DNA of 64,000 bases from Macrosoma leucophasiata (Eukaryota; Arthropoda; Insecta; Lepidoptera; Hedylidae), in contig JAWQUS010000001.1 of assembly GCA_036365455.1 (NCBI GenBank), forward strand, positions 21,989,001 through 22,053,000, in the 5' to 3' direction. A program made the position numbers and the translations under genes. The notes under the pieces were generated by a model. That model saw nothing but the letters and a program-made list of their open reading frames with translations, was not told the DNA's origin and did not search any database. Position 1 is the first letter of the stretch, and each line of letters starts with the position of its first letter. Shown here in pieces: positions 55,151 to 64,000 of the stretch.

Positions 55151-56064
55151 GGTTCACCCCACTTATAATTACATTACCACCTTTGAATTTTAATACTAAC
55201 GATGCAATATTTATAAAAGAAAGTAAAACAGTTATAATTGATCCACGCAATAAAAATGCAAAGTAGCCTTAAGAAAAACAAAAAACACAAAAGCCTTAAA
55301 TACCTTGTTCAATGAAATGAAAATTAGTAAGCTCCCATAATAATGTACATGAGAACCTCGCATTGTGGATCCATGCATATATTCTTGTCTTAACATTGTC
55401 TACATACATAAGCAATAAAATTAACATATCTATGTACACAAGCACCTTAAGAGGAAAGGTCACAGATAAGCGAAATTCGTATAAATAACTAGGTACACAA
55501 ATGTTATTTTCTTATCAACTGCATAGTAAAAACATACTCAATTCAACGGTGCCAATTACATTGGTACCGTCTGGTTTCCTGTTTGATAAAGCAAGTCTAA
55601 CAAGAATTTTCTGTGTCAGGTTATTGCCGAATTTTTCATTCAATATTCAGATAAAAAAGAGATAGAGTTACCCCACTCAAGTTTGGTGAAGCGAGATGGG
55701 TATTAGAACTGTTTGTAATCCGATAAAGAGTGTGCAACGCAGACGTCGATAATTTCGATTCGTGTAATAAGTAACGTAGATGTCACACCTGTTACAACAT
55801 GGACTATAAGTAACCCTGTTGGGGCCCGTTTTATTGTTATTTTGTAAACAAATGCCCGCTCGGCTATAAAGTGTTAATAAAAACGTGAAGGAGGTCAAGC
55901 GTAAGACATGGACGTGTTTGAACTTTCCTTTTTGGTTATGGGTTTTGTCATTTTGTTAGTTTATAAGGGACTTTTATGACTGTTGTAGATATGTTAGAAC
56001 ATTTCTTGTCACAAGTATTGTTCTATCTTAGCTGTGTAAGACCAGGCTGAACATCGTCGAATTA
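55151..56064. other. No recognised feature
   Basis: No repeat or exon recognised. Confidence 0.45.
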
Positions 56065-56202
56065 GCCTGGGTTGCACCACAACTTTAGTTAAAATTATTG
56101 TAACATTTTACATCCTTCTCTAACTTTAACACATTTCTTTGAGTTAGAGAAGGATGTGAAATGTTACAATAATTTAAACAAATATCGTGGTGCAACCCAG
56201 GC
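56065..56202. mobile_element. Foldback MITE (GCCTGGGTTGCACCAC)
   Basis: About 138 bp, nearly all foldback: arms from 56065 and from 56202 inwards share GCCTGGGTTGCACCAC and the AGAAGGATGT segment. TTA lies on both sides, a 3-bp duplication typical of PIF/Harbinger, although a 2-bp TA duplication (ISL2EU) cannot be excluded. Confidence 0.7.
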
Positions 56203-56344
56203 TTAGTCTGGCCGTGACCACGGTAGCTGGTAAGCGACCGAAACGTCGGGTAAGAAAGAGAAGTTGGGAGTAGTGTACCTACTCGAGAAAATCCACAAAT
56301 ATGATTTCTACAATGGAATGAGTTGGTTTGAATAACTTGATTGT

Positions 56345-56620
56345 ATGGCGTTGGGACGTGACGACCCACCACTAGTGAAGGAGAATTTTTCAGCTAGTGC
56401 AGTCAGTCAATCGGACAATAGCCATCAAGCCATTCCAATAGACGGCAGTAAATACAATACTGTGGGATGACATCAGCGATAAAACTGCTACTAAAATCCG
56501 CATGCCAAGGAGGGCATTATGGCATATTTTCCCCTAATGACGCAAAATATTATTGCAGTCATCTTTGGGGATGACTCTTCCAGCATTGAACGTCTTTTGG
56601 GTTGATGATGATTATGGAAC
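56345..56620 (+). repeat. LINE-tail-like repeat, uninterrupted copy
   Basis: GGACGTGACGACCCACCACT, GATAAAACTGCTACTAAAAT, CCCCTAATGACGCAAAATA and a terminal TTGATGATGATTATGG. Confidence 0.6.
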
Positions 56621-56639
56621 ATTCGGAACGAACGAACTC

Positions 56640-56876
56640 TACATCTATATCTTCCATACTATAAAGAGGTCAAGTTTGTAACTTTGATTGTTTGTTTGTT
56701 TGTTTGTTTGTAGGGGCTGATCTCCGGAAATACTGAACCGATCATGAAATTTTTCACAATCAGAAAGCTAAAATATTCAGGAGTGCTTTAGGCTATAATA
56801 TATATATTTTATTATGATAGTAGTAGTGAAGGTAACACTGAACCCGTACGAAGCCGGGGCGAGCCGCTAGTCTTCC
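56640..56876 (+). repeat. Dispersed repeat ending CGAGCCGCTAGT
   Basis: (TTTG)n microsatellite, GGGCTGATCTCCGGAAATAC, then GTACGAAGCCGGGGCGAGCC and CTAGT. Confidence 0.55.
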
Positions 56877-57224
56877 ATAAAATTTGAAGGACCAATACCG
56901 TGATACTTTGTTTCCTCATGTTTATTTTTGTCAGTTCAGACGTAGTACCCTTTGTTCATGTGGTCCAATTTGACACTCCGTGACCTTCGATCGATCACGA
57001 GAAGTAAATAATTAAAAAAAAAATTATTTCGATCTCTCGTAAGCGTGGGCGTCGTGGCGTCGTGTCAATGTTGTGATGAAGTGTGACCGATATACTTTGC
57101 GTACGGGAATTACGATTTATCATAAATTGGTTAACAGCTAGCCAAAGAGCTGTGATAGCTCTTACACTAATTAGTTGCTAGTTTTTGCAACGAAGAACCA
57201 AAATGTATTTTTCAAGACAAAGGA

Positions 57225-57430
57225 TTAAAAGACTAGCTGCTGCACCTGATGGGAAGTGGTTACCGTCGCCTATGAACATTTGCAACATCAGGGGAGTTGC
57301 CAATGCGCTGCCAGCCCTGAAGGACTCTTCTGACGCTAGTTTTGAAGAACCCCCATATTATAGCGCCGGGAGAACACCTCAGAAGGAAATTCGTTCCGCA
57401 ATTTGGCGGAGCTCCACAAGGCCAGGATAT
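57225..57430 (-). pseudogene. LINE 3' end (RT C-terminus and 3' UTR)
   Basis: On the minus strand the sequence reads like 'LRNEFPSEVFSRRYNMG', the C-terminal motif of a jockey/CR1-like RT, followed by GGCGACGGTAACCACTTCCC and CATCAGGTG, a very common lepidopteran LINE tail. The plus-strand ORF across it (57185-57607) is therefore probably not a gene. Confidence 0.65.
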
Positions 57431-58483
57431 TTTAACTCAACAGCTCTTTTAATTTGTCTCGTTATGATAGGATGGGAATTTCTGTTTTTTTTTGGCTTCA
57501 CATTGACGATATCCATTCTGCTATTTAGCTATCGATGTTACGATAAATGTTTGTACATAAATGACTACAGACACTGCTTTAATAGCTCACTCAGAATATT
57601 AGCCTGACACTTCATTCAAATGATAAATGACAAACAATTCCATAACAGTCTTGTATGGATCATCTAAAAATAGCTCACTTTGTGTTTACCAAAACCGGAC
57701 TATCCAAGAATGTTGAGGGTATCTAGCGCATAACATCTCGTTTTGGTATGGTGTGACAAGATGTCAAAGCCAAGGCTATACCACGAGGAAATTATAACCA
57801 CATCCGAACGTAATTCTGACCACACCATTCCTAACTCTAATCCCGAGTAAATAGATGACAAAATCGAAACAACTACACGAAATTACTACTTATAATACGG
57901 AAACGTCACAACCTCAAATAGGCTCGATTCGAGCAATTATCTTGACAAATGCTCCACTAACGAAGCAGGCTGACATGCGCCATGTTGGATGCGCGCGCGC
58001 AAGGTGACGCGCCGCCAATAGGAAACTAACGATCGATACAATGAGTGCTTCACGAATGCGACACGGTAAATAGATGCTAATTTTTTCAAAGATTGCGCCG
58101 GTTGATCGGTGAAAGTTTGCTTATTAAACAAATCTCTTCCTTCCATTGATCCACTGTCATACTGATTTGCATGAAACTTGCGTATCATTGTCTCCGTTGG
58201 TTGACTAAAGGAAATTGTGAAGTGTGAATGCACTGAAAGTCACTTTTCCTTTCGCAGTGTGTTATAAATTACGAGTAAGTGACACCCGTCGAGACTTATG
58301 ATCGGATCTACAGTGTCTGAATGTTTAACTTCACCGACTAACGGATGTAGGTATATTTCAGTGAAATGAAATACTTGTAATAAGTACCGAGTTATTTCCA
58401 TCAATAAGTTGTCTTATATAAAAAGTGTCAATTGTTTTAGTCCAAAACATAATTTCTTATGATCGTAATATAATATTTTACTG
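57431..58483. other. No recognised feature; one CpG-rich patch
   Basis: CpG-rich segment around 57970-58020 (GATGCGCGCGCGCAAGGTGA) inside a 98-aa minus ORF (57937-58233) with no recognised motif. Could mark an unannotated exon or promoter. Confidence 0.35.
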
Positions 58484-58950
58484 ATGGTAGAGTTCCAGTG
58501 ACGGAATTCGTGAACGTAGACACCACCACATTATCTAATCTACTTGCCGCCATAGGATTCTATGCTTGCCGCTTAATGGTAGTATCCAGCACTCGTGTGT
58601 CGGTCAGGTGGTAATGTACGGCCCTTTACTTTGCGGCACAGAGCCATAATACCGTTGGCGTGGCAACCGGAGGTGGAAGATTCGACCTCGGGAAATCTCT
58701 GGTTTCATGATGATAGTCGAGGCTACAGGATTAATAAATAATAATAATAATGGCAACCCATTTTACGTCCCACTGCTGGGCACGAGTCTCCCCCCATTTT
58801 GGGAGGAGGCCTGGAACTAACTCCACCACGCTGCTCCAATGCGGGTTGGTGGAGATATGGATTAGTGGCCAACGCGCCATGCGCGCTTCTGCTACGGTAT
58901 TAATTACCATCAATGCAAACTGGCTTGTTTCCCACTTCATGATATAAAAA
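58484..58950 (+). repeat. Family-A copy split by 5S-SINE fragment
   Basis: 5' part 58484-58736 (CTGATGGTAGAGTTCCAGTG) and 3' tail 58895-58950 (ACTGGCTTGTTTCCCACTTC), interrupted by 58737-58894. Confidence 0.6.
58737..58894 (-). mobile_element. 5S rRNA-derived SINE, internally deleted, inside family-A SINE
   Basis: Has the 3' body (ACGTCCCACTGCTGGGCACG) and the extreme 5' end (GCCATGCGCGCTTC) but lacks the 5S-like middle. Family-A sequence lies on both sides (58484-58736 and 58895-58950). Confidence 0.6.
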
Positions 58951-60220
58951 ATATATTTTCGCCTCTTTATTTTGCATTTAGCTCTTCTAACTTGGATGTC
59001 GCTGATCTTTGAACTTAATTACTGAAGATTTAAGTTAATAGGATCAATCATATTTATAATGATACATCAAAAGTTACATAGCTTTAAAAATCTATTCATT
59101 CACTTGTTTCTTTTCATTTCTTCGGTATTGTATTCCAGACAATCAAAAAACGTACTTACAATACCAATTCAGATACAATAACTACTGCACTTGACTTCTT
59201 AATTTGCCTCAAATGTCAGACAAAGGTCGATGATCAAACTGCGTCCTCTTTTAAACGTCATTTCAGTTCATTCGAAGTAAACGCGCTTTGGTAACCTGTT
59301 CCAAGCGTGATGACGACTTGAATTGTATGTTTTTAATTTGTTAGTCAAAGGTCAGGCAAAGGTTGATAATGATAGAGCCAGCTCAGCTCGATAACATAGA
59401 TTTGCATCAGCACTAAAGTTCTACGAAACGCCTCCTAAGTAGCCGTGTGCGATAGGCTTGCATTTTAATGATGCAGGGGCTGGTTAATGCGCGTCGTAAT
59501 ATTAGATTTGCCACTTTCGCGTTACTTATCTCTTCTGGGTCGCACAAACATGTGTTTGTTTAACAAAATTTAACATAAATGGAACAGGTTTTAGATGTTT
59601 TCGTTACGCGGCGTGGCGCCGGCCCAACCACACATTTGCGGTTAATGCGTAAGTACAGAACGCAAACGTGCATTTAGTACTTTGACACACTTTTCTCTGT
59701 ACACTCGCTAAAACTCAATTTAACTGGACATTTTAACGTGGTACCGGCTTGACCTCCGCCGGTTTTATACGCAATTAAAATAGTGATGTGCGCCCGTTGC
59801 TCTACGCCACAATAAGCCACTCGGATTCTTTATTCCGAACCGGACCTTAATCTCCGACGCTGTCAATTTAAAAATCAAACGTACACGCTAATACACCGAA
59901 CTAACCAAAAACTCGTCATAAATAAATTTAATTAAGATTTATTATACATACTTACAATGTAAATATTGGTCCAACAAACAGAGCGGCTGTACAATTTCGG
60001 ATCGTGGTCGTAAAAAAGTTTGATCCGAGCTGCCGGAGAACATGGAGATGGAATAGTTGAAACTACAAAAAAAGGTGACTAGGTGCGTCCCGTTCCTACG
60101 AGATGTCTATTCGAAACGGAACTCCCGTTGAGTTCCGCGGTAATCTTTTCTAGTCTGTGAGCGTGGGTGCGGCGAGGGGGGGAGGAGGTCGGATTAGATT
60201 GGTCGGGTCAAACTTGTAGT
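58951..60220. other. No recognised feature
   Basis: Appears low in repeats compared with its surroundings; no exon recognised. May be regulatory sequence upstream of the candidate promoter at 60225. Confidence 0.4.
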
Positions 60221-60224
60221 GTAG

Positions 60225-60234
60225 TATAAAAAGG
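60225..60234 (+). promoter_or_regulatory. Possible TATA-type core promoter
   Basis: TATAAAAAGG lies in a non-repetitive, GC-rich stretch (about 60120-60300). No coding exon was recognised downstream before the repeat at 60350, so the transcript is unknown. Confidence 0.25.
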
Positions 60235-60349
60235 AGTGCGTGAGGAATGCGCCGTGATCGCCAGGTGCAACGGCCGCGCGTCCCGCCCCTAACTCGCATT
60301 TTTGTGTACGCATAAACCTAATTTTGTTAGTTGAGTTTTTTTTAGGTTA

Positions 60350-60583
60350 TGAAATTAGCAAGCATGCAGTTCACATTGATGGTAAATACTGCAGCCTATA
60401 GGCCCCCAAAGGCCACTGAGGCCTAAGTTGTTTTGCTACTATGATAGTTTTAAGGGGCCAAACATTAACATTTAACCGGAACATGATAGTGCTTAATACT
60501 ACCTACCATTTCGCGTCAGATAGATTAGGTAACGCGGTTGGCTACGCCCTCGATTTCCGACACTGGAACACTGCCACCAGTAA
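60350..60583 (-). repeat. Family-A copy, diverged
   Basis: AAGCATGCAGTTCACATTGA at the left, CACTGCCACCAG at the right; several deletions. Confidence 0.7.
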
Positions 60584-61000
60584 AAACATAAGATTACTTC
60601 GAAATTCGAATTTGACACGAATGTCACTGTCTTGTTTAAAACAACCGCGAGCAAACAAAGTATTTCCAGCCAGGACAAGTAACGTGTTAAAGTATGAAAC
60701 GCACATTATCTTTTACCGAGACACGTTCTAAGCTGAGCAAATTGTTTTTCAAATGTTTACCCATTTGTCATTGAACATTTCATTTGTATAAACGGTTTTC
60801 TATTGACTTGCCAGAATGAAACTTTCCAGAAATAACTTTTATGATTCACACCACCTTCTGCTTAGTATTTATTGGCGTGGTATGTAAAAGATCTTTAAAA
60901 CCTATTCGCTTAAGGGCTTAACATAAATTATACTACATTGTAGCGATAAAAGATTAACTTATAAATTGTATCAATAGACGCGTCTTGCGTCGGCCCATTC

Positions 61001-61578
61001 ATTGGAGCGAAATTTACACCGCGCGATCTGACTCGTAATGGTATCTGTGGACCGTGGAGGAGCCGGGGAATTAAGGGCAGAAATGTACCTGGATAGTCGG
61101 CATCTTTCTTACGCAGGTCACTGGTTCTTGAAGGGGGCCCCCGTGTCTTCTCCAGGTGTTAACTTTTATATTTGAGTTTTCTTTGGATTTCACACACACA
61201 TCACAAAACACAGTCAATCACTGCACTGCACTTTTAGTTTATTAAATTAATTTCTTTTTGCGGAGCGTACGCGTGAACCGTCCATTTCTTATTGAAAAAG
61301 GGCGAGAGAGTGAGGGGAAAGGATGCGGGGCGAGAGGGAAGAACGTTTGGAATACGCATTCAAATTAAATTTGTTTTATGAATTTAAAAAGAAAATATGA
61401 CATAGGCATGTAAAAAGTTTATATTAGGCGTAACCAACTTCGGGGGGCCTAGAGGTTTCCTCTACATTGAGTTGAGTCAATATATATAAGAATGGAAAAG
61501 AATAAGTATATATTTATAATATGATTAGGAGTAGGCGATATGATTTTTTTTTTTTTTTTAATGTCATGAGTGATGTGT
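61001..61578 (-). mobile_element. Possible 3' UTR and 3' LTR of BEL/Pao element
   Basis: Non-coding sequence after the pol stop. It contains an A15 run and a purine-rich stretch near 61440-61460 that could be the polypurine tract. LTR ends cannot be set because the 5' LTR is outside the window. Confidence 0.25.
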
Positions 61579-64000
61579 TTATTGAGTAGGTAAAGGACAA
61601 AGTCTAGTCACTGGTCGAATATAAGATCCAGTGGCGGATTTGACTTTAACTGTACGAATGATTTTGTCCTTTCCCGGGAAAATCTCCGTAACAAGAGCTA
61701 AAGGCCAGTGCATTGGATGAGTATTGTCATCTTTTATTATAACTAGTTTACCCACAGTAACAGGGTTTGAGGGTGTGTTCCATTTATACCGTTGTTGTAG
61801 CGAGGTGAGATATTCCATATTCCATCGTTTCCAATAACTTTGAACTATTTTATTGAGTAGCTGATAGCGAGTGAGTCTATTCTCAGAGACAGTAGGGTCA
61901 ATTTGTTCAGCGGGTAGAAATTGTAATGAAGTTATGTTTAAAAAATGATTAGGCGTTAAAGCTGTTAGATCAGAAGGATTATTAGAAAGTTCACAGATCG
62001 GGCGGCTATTTAACAAGCTTTCAATTTGAGTAAGTATAGTGTTGAACTCCTCATAGGTAAGGATTTGTTTTCCTATAGATTTATATAAATGAGTTTTAAC
62101 AGATTTTACGTTAGTTTCACTTAAACCGTTAAAATGCGGGCCATAAGGTGGGCTATGCTTGAATTCGATTTTATATTGTGTTAAATAATGACTCAAGTGT
62201 TTTTCTACGTCTGAAGTTTTAATTAAAGAGTAGACTTCATCTAATTTACGTTTAGCACCAATGAAGTTAGTGCCTCCATCACTATATAGCATGGAAACTG
62301 GACCTCTGCGAGAGATAAATCTTTTAAAGGCGGCGAGAAATAAATCCGTACTAAGATCGGATACCAATTCGAGGTGTAGTGCTTTGGTAGTTAGACACAC
62401 GAATAAACAGATGTATGCTTTATGACTTTTTACACCACGGCTCCGTATATGAGTGATAAAGAAAGGTCCAGCATAATCAACAGCTGTGTGGACAAATGCC
62501 TTTACTTGTGTGACTCTGATAGCGGGAAGATCACCCATAGGAGGGTTTGTTATTCGAGGTTTGAATTTAAAACATGTATTACAATCATGAACAATTTTAC
62601 GAATGAAACTTCGTGCAGAGAGAATCCAATATTTCTGTCTAAGTAATGCTAAGAGAAGGGCGGGTCCAGTATGCAAATGTATTTTATGATAATATTCAAT
62701 AAGTAGTGTCACAATGCGATCTTTAGGTAACAATATAGGGTGTTTAATATCGAAATTAAGCTGAGAGTGAGAAAGCCTACCACCAACTCGAAGCAGACCA
62801 GTACTGTCAATAAAGGGATTGAGTTTCAAAATAGCTTTGTTTTTGCAAATTTGCTTGTTATTAATGGAATTAATCTCTTGAGTGAAATATTTAGATTGTA
62901 CGAAGCGTAACGTATAGATTTCAGCGGATTCTAAATCATGAGTAGTAATCGGACCACCTGATTTTAATAATTTTGTGAAACGTAATACATAAATGAGGGA
63001 GCGTATAAGTGTCGACCAGGAGGAGACACGTTCGGCGAGATTTTGAATAAAGTGAGTATTTTCCAGACCTGTTTGTACTAATAATGAAAGAGTTTTCTTT
63101 TCAGGTGATTCTTCTTTGTGATTAACTTTGAATTCTGTTACAGGCCAATCAGAGACGGGAAGAGATAGCCACTGCGGGCCACAAAACCAGAGTGTGTTAT
63201 CAATTAAGCTTTTTGGAGTTACAGGTCTAGAGATTATATCGGCGGGATTTTCTACACCTTTGACGTGAAACCAGTGCGGAGCGGATAAATATTCATTAAT
63301 TTGAGCGATGCGATTAGCTACAAACGTGTGAAATTTATATGCGGGGGAATGAATCCAAGTGAGCGTTATTGTTGAGTCAGAGAAAGCATAAATATCACGT
63401 ATAGTATAGCGTTTATTAAAAACAGTACGAACCGAGTCTATTAATTTTGCGAGTAACAAAGCGGCGCAAAGCTCTAAGCGAGCAAGCGTTTTATTAGGGG
63501 ATGAGACTTTAGACTTGGATGTAAGTAATTTGATTGAATGAGAGTGTGAATTTTTATCAGTATCAACGCGAACGTATACACAAGCACCGTAACACTTTTC
63601 GCTAGCATCGGCAAATCCAATAAGCGTTACTTGTAAACCGCGAGCGATACCTATATGGCGTGGAATTTTTAAACCTTTTAATTCAATCAATTCTTTATAA
63701 AACTGATTCCATTGGTTGAGAATAAAATCAGGCACTTCGTCATCCCATTCGAGCCCCAATTTCCAGCATTTTTGAATTAAAAGTTTCATGAACGTTACAA
63801 CCGGGTTTATTAGACCCAGTGGATCAAATAATCGAGCGGTCACCGACAATAAGGAGCGTTTAGTACATGTATCAGGCAAATCAAAATTAAAAATCTGAAA
63901 GCTAAAATTATCGTCAGTGGGTAACCATTTCATACCTATTATTTTAGTAGCAGAATTAGAGTCAGAGTCGAAATTTATAGCGTGTGGGCTCCTATGAGAT
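61579..64000 (-). CDS. pol: BEL/Pao retrotransposon Pol, 3' part (partial)
   Basis: The frame is open from the right edge (no stop up to 64000) to a stop at 61579, about 806 codons, so the 5' part lies beyond the window. It contains the BEL/Pao block SVTARLFDPLGLINPV, an RNase-H-like region (GFADASEKCYGACVY, LARLELCAALLL), an HHCC zinc finger (about 62560-62680) and an integrase core with acids in VDYAGPF, YSDGGTNF and NGLSETNVKS. In most relatives the last block reads GG.WE; here the residue before Glu is Ser, but Glu is kept. Uninterrupted, so relatively young. Confidence 0.93.
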   Translation of the reverse strand, partial: SHRSPHAINFDSDSNSATKIIGMKWLPTDDNFSFQIFNFDLPDTCTKRSLLSVTARLFDPLGLINPVVTFMKLLIQKCWKLGLEWDDEVPDFILNQWNQFYKELIELKGLKIPRHIGIARGLQVTLIGFADASEKCYGACVYVRVDTDKNSHSHSIKLLTSKSKVSSPNKTLARLELCAALLLAKLIDSVRTVFNKRYTIRDIYAFSDSTITLTWIHSPAYKFHTFVANRIAQINEYLSAPHWFHVKGVENPADIISRPVTPKSLIDNTLWFCGPQWLSLPVSDWPVTEFKVNHKEESPEKKTLSLLVQTGLENTHFIQNLAERVSSWSTLIRSLIYVLRFTKLLKSGGPITTHDLESAEIYTLRFVQSKYFTQEINSINNKQICKNKAILKLNPFIDSTGLLRVGGRLSHSQLNFDIKHPILLPKDRIVTLLIEYYHKIHLHTGPALLLALLRQKYWILSARSFIRKIVHDCNTCFKFKPRITNPPMGDLPAIRVTQVKAFVHTAVDYAGPFFITHIRSRGVKSHKAYICLFVCLTTKALHLELVSDLSTDLFLAAFKRFISRRGPVSMLYSDGGTNFIGAKRKLDEVYSLIKTSDVEKHLSHYLTQYKIEFKHSPPYGPHFNGLSETNVKSVKTHLYKSIGKQILTYEEFNTILTQIESLLNSRPICELSNNPSDLTALTPNHFLNITSLQFLPAEQIDPTVSENRLTRYQLLNKIVQSYWKRWNMEYLTSLQQRYKWNTPSNPVTVGKLVIIKDDNTHPMHWPLALVTEIFPGKDKIIRTVKVKSATGSYIRPVTRLCPLPTQ

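Noticed and set aside
57185..57607. 140-aa plus-strand ORF as a host gene
   Set aside because: Its central 200 bp is, on the other strand, a LINE RT C-terminus and tail; the remaining part is low-complexity hydrophobic sequence.

Overview
This window looks like nuclear DNA from a ditrysian lepidopteran (moth or butterfly). It is AT-rich, its exons are short and separated by long introns full of interspersed repeats, it carries insect-type LTR retrotransposons, and the TAGGTA/TACCTA hexamer is very dense in places. Most ORFs in the window are chance frames or pieces of transposable elements. The species cannot be named from sequence alone.

Host genes. (1) A minus-strand gene for a peroxisomal acyl-CoA oxidase of the ACOX3 type begins at 28299. 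It runs leftwards through five coding exons (28171-28299, 21722-21883, 20016-19858, 17273-17126, 8048-7874). Every junction is GT-AG and all phases agree. The five exons give about 259 N-terminal codons; the C-terminal two thirds must lie beyond the left edge. (2) Diverging from it at 29395 (+) is a first exon that looks like the start of a THAP zinc-finger protein, with a possible GC donor. (3) At 45490-45606 (+) is the first coding exon of an outspread/M-RIP-like protein; the rest of that gene was not found here.

Mobile elements. The centrepiece is a 7.46-kb env-bearing Ty3/Gypsy (errantivirus-type) provirus at 31887-39345. Its 248-bp LTRs are identical, it has a 4-bp target duplication, a tRNA-Ser-type primer site, open gag and pol, and an env frame broken by one in-frame TAA. 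The right edge (61579-64000, minus) holds the 3' part of a BEL/Pao retrotransposon. A 2,144-bp element with perfect 30-bp terminal inverted repeats and an 8-bp duplication (24446-26589) interrupts a SINE. There are several hAT-type and other foldback MITEs, five copies of a 5S-rRNA-derived SINE, three tRNA-related repeat families, more than twenty copies of a poly(A)-tailed SINE-like repeat, and several LINE 3' fragments.

Layout. 1-28.3 kb: ACOX3 exons in repeat-loaded introns. 28.3-29.5 kb: divergent ACOX3/THAP promoter area. 29.5-31.9 kb: degraded repeats. 31.9-39.35 kb: provirus. 39.35-44.7 kb: relics. 44.7-47 kb: outspread first exon and a TAGGTA-rich intron. 47-60 kb: nested SINEs, MITEs and LINE tails. 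60-61 kb: possible promoter. 61-64 kb: BEL/Pao. No CRISPR array, rRNA gene, operon or clearly functional tRNA gene is visible. All intronic-position statements are inferences from exon order.
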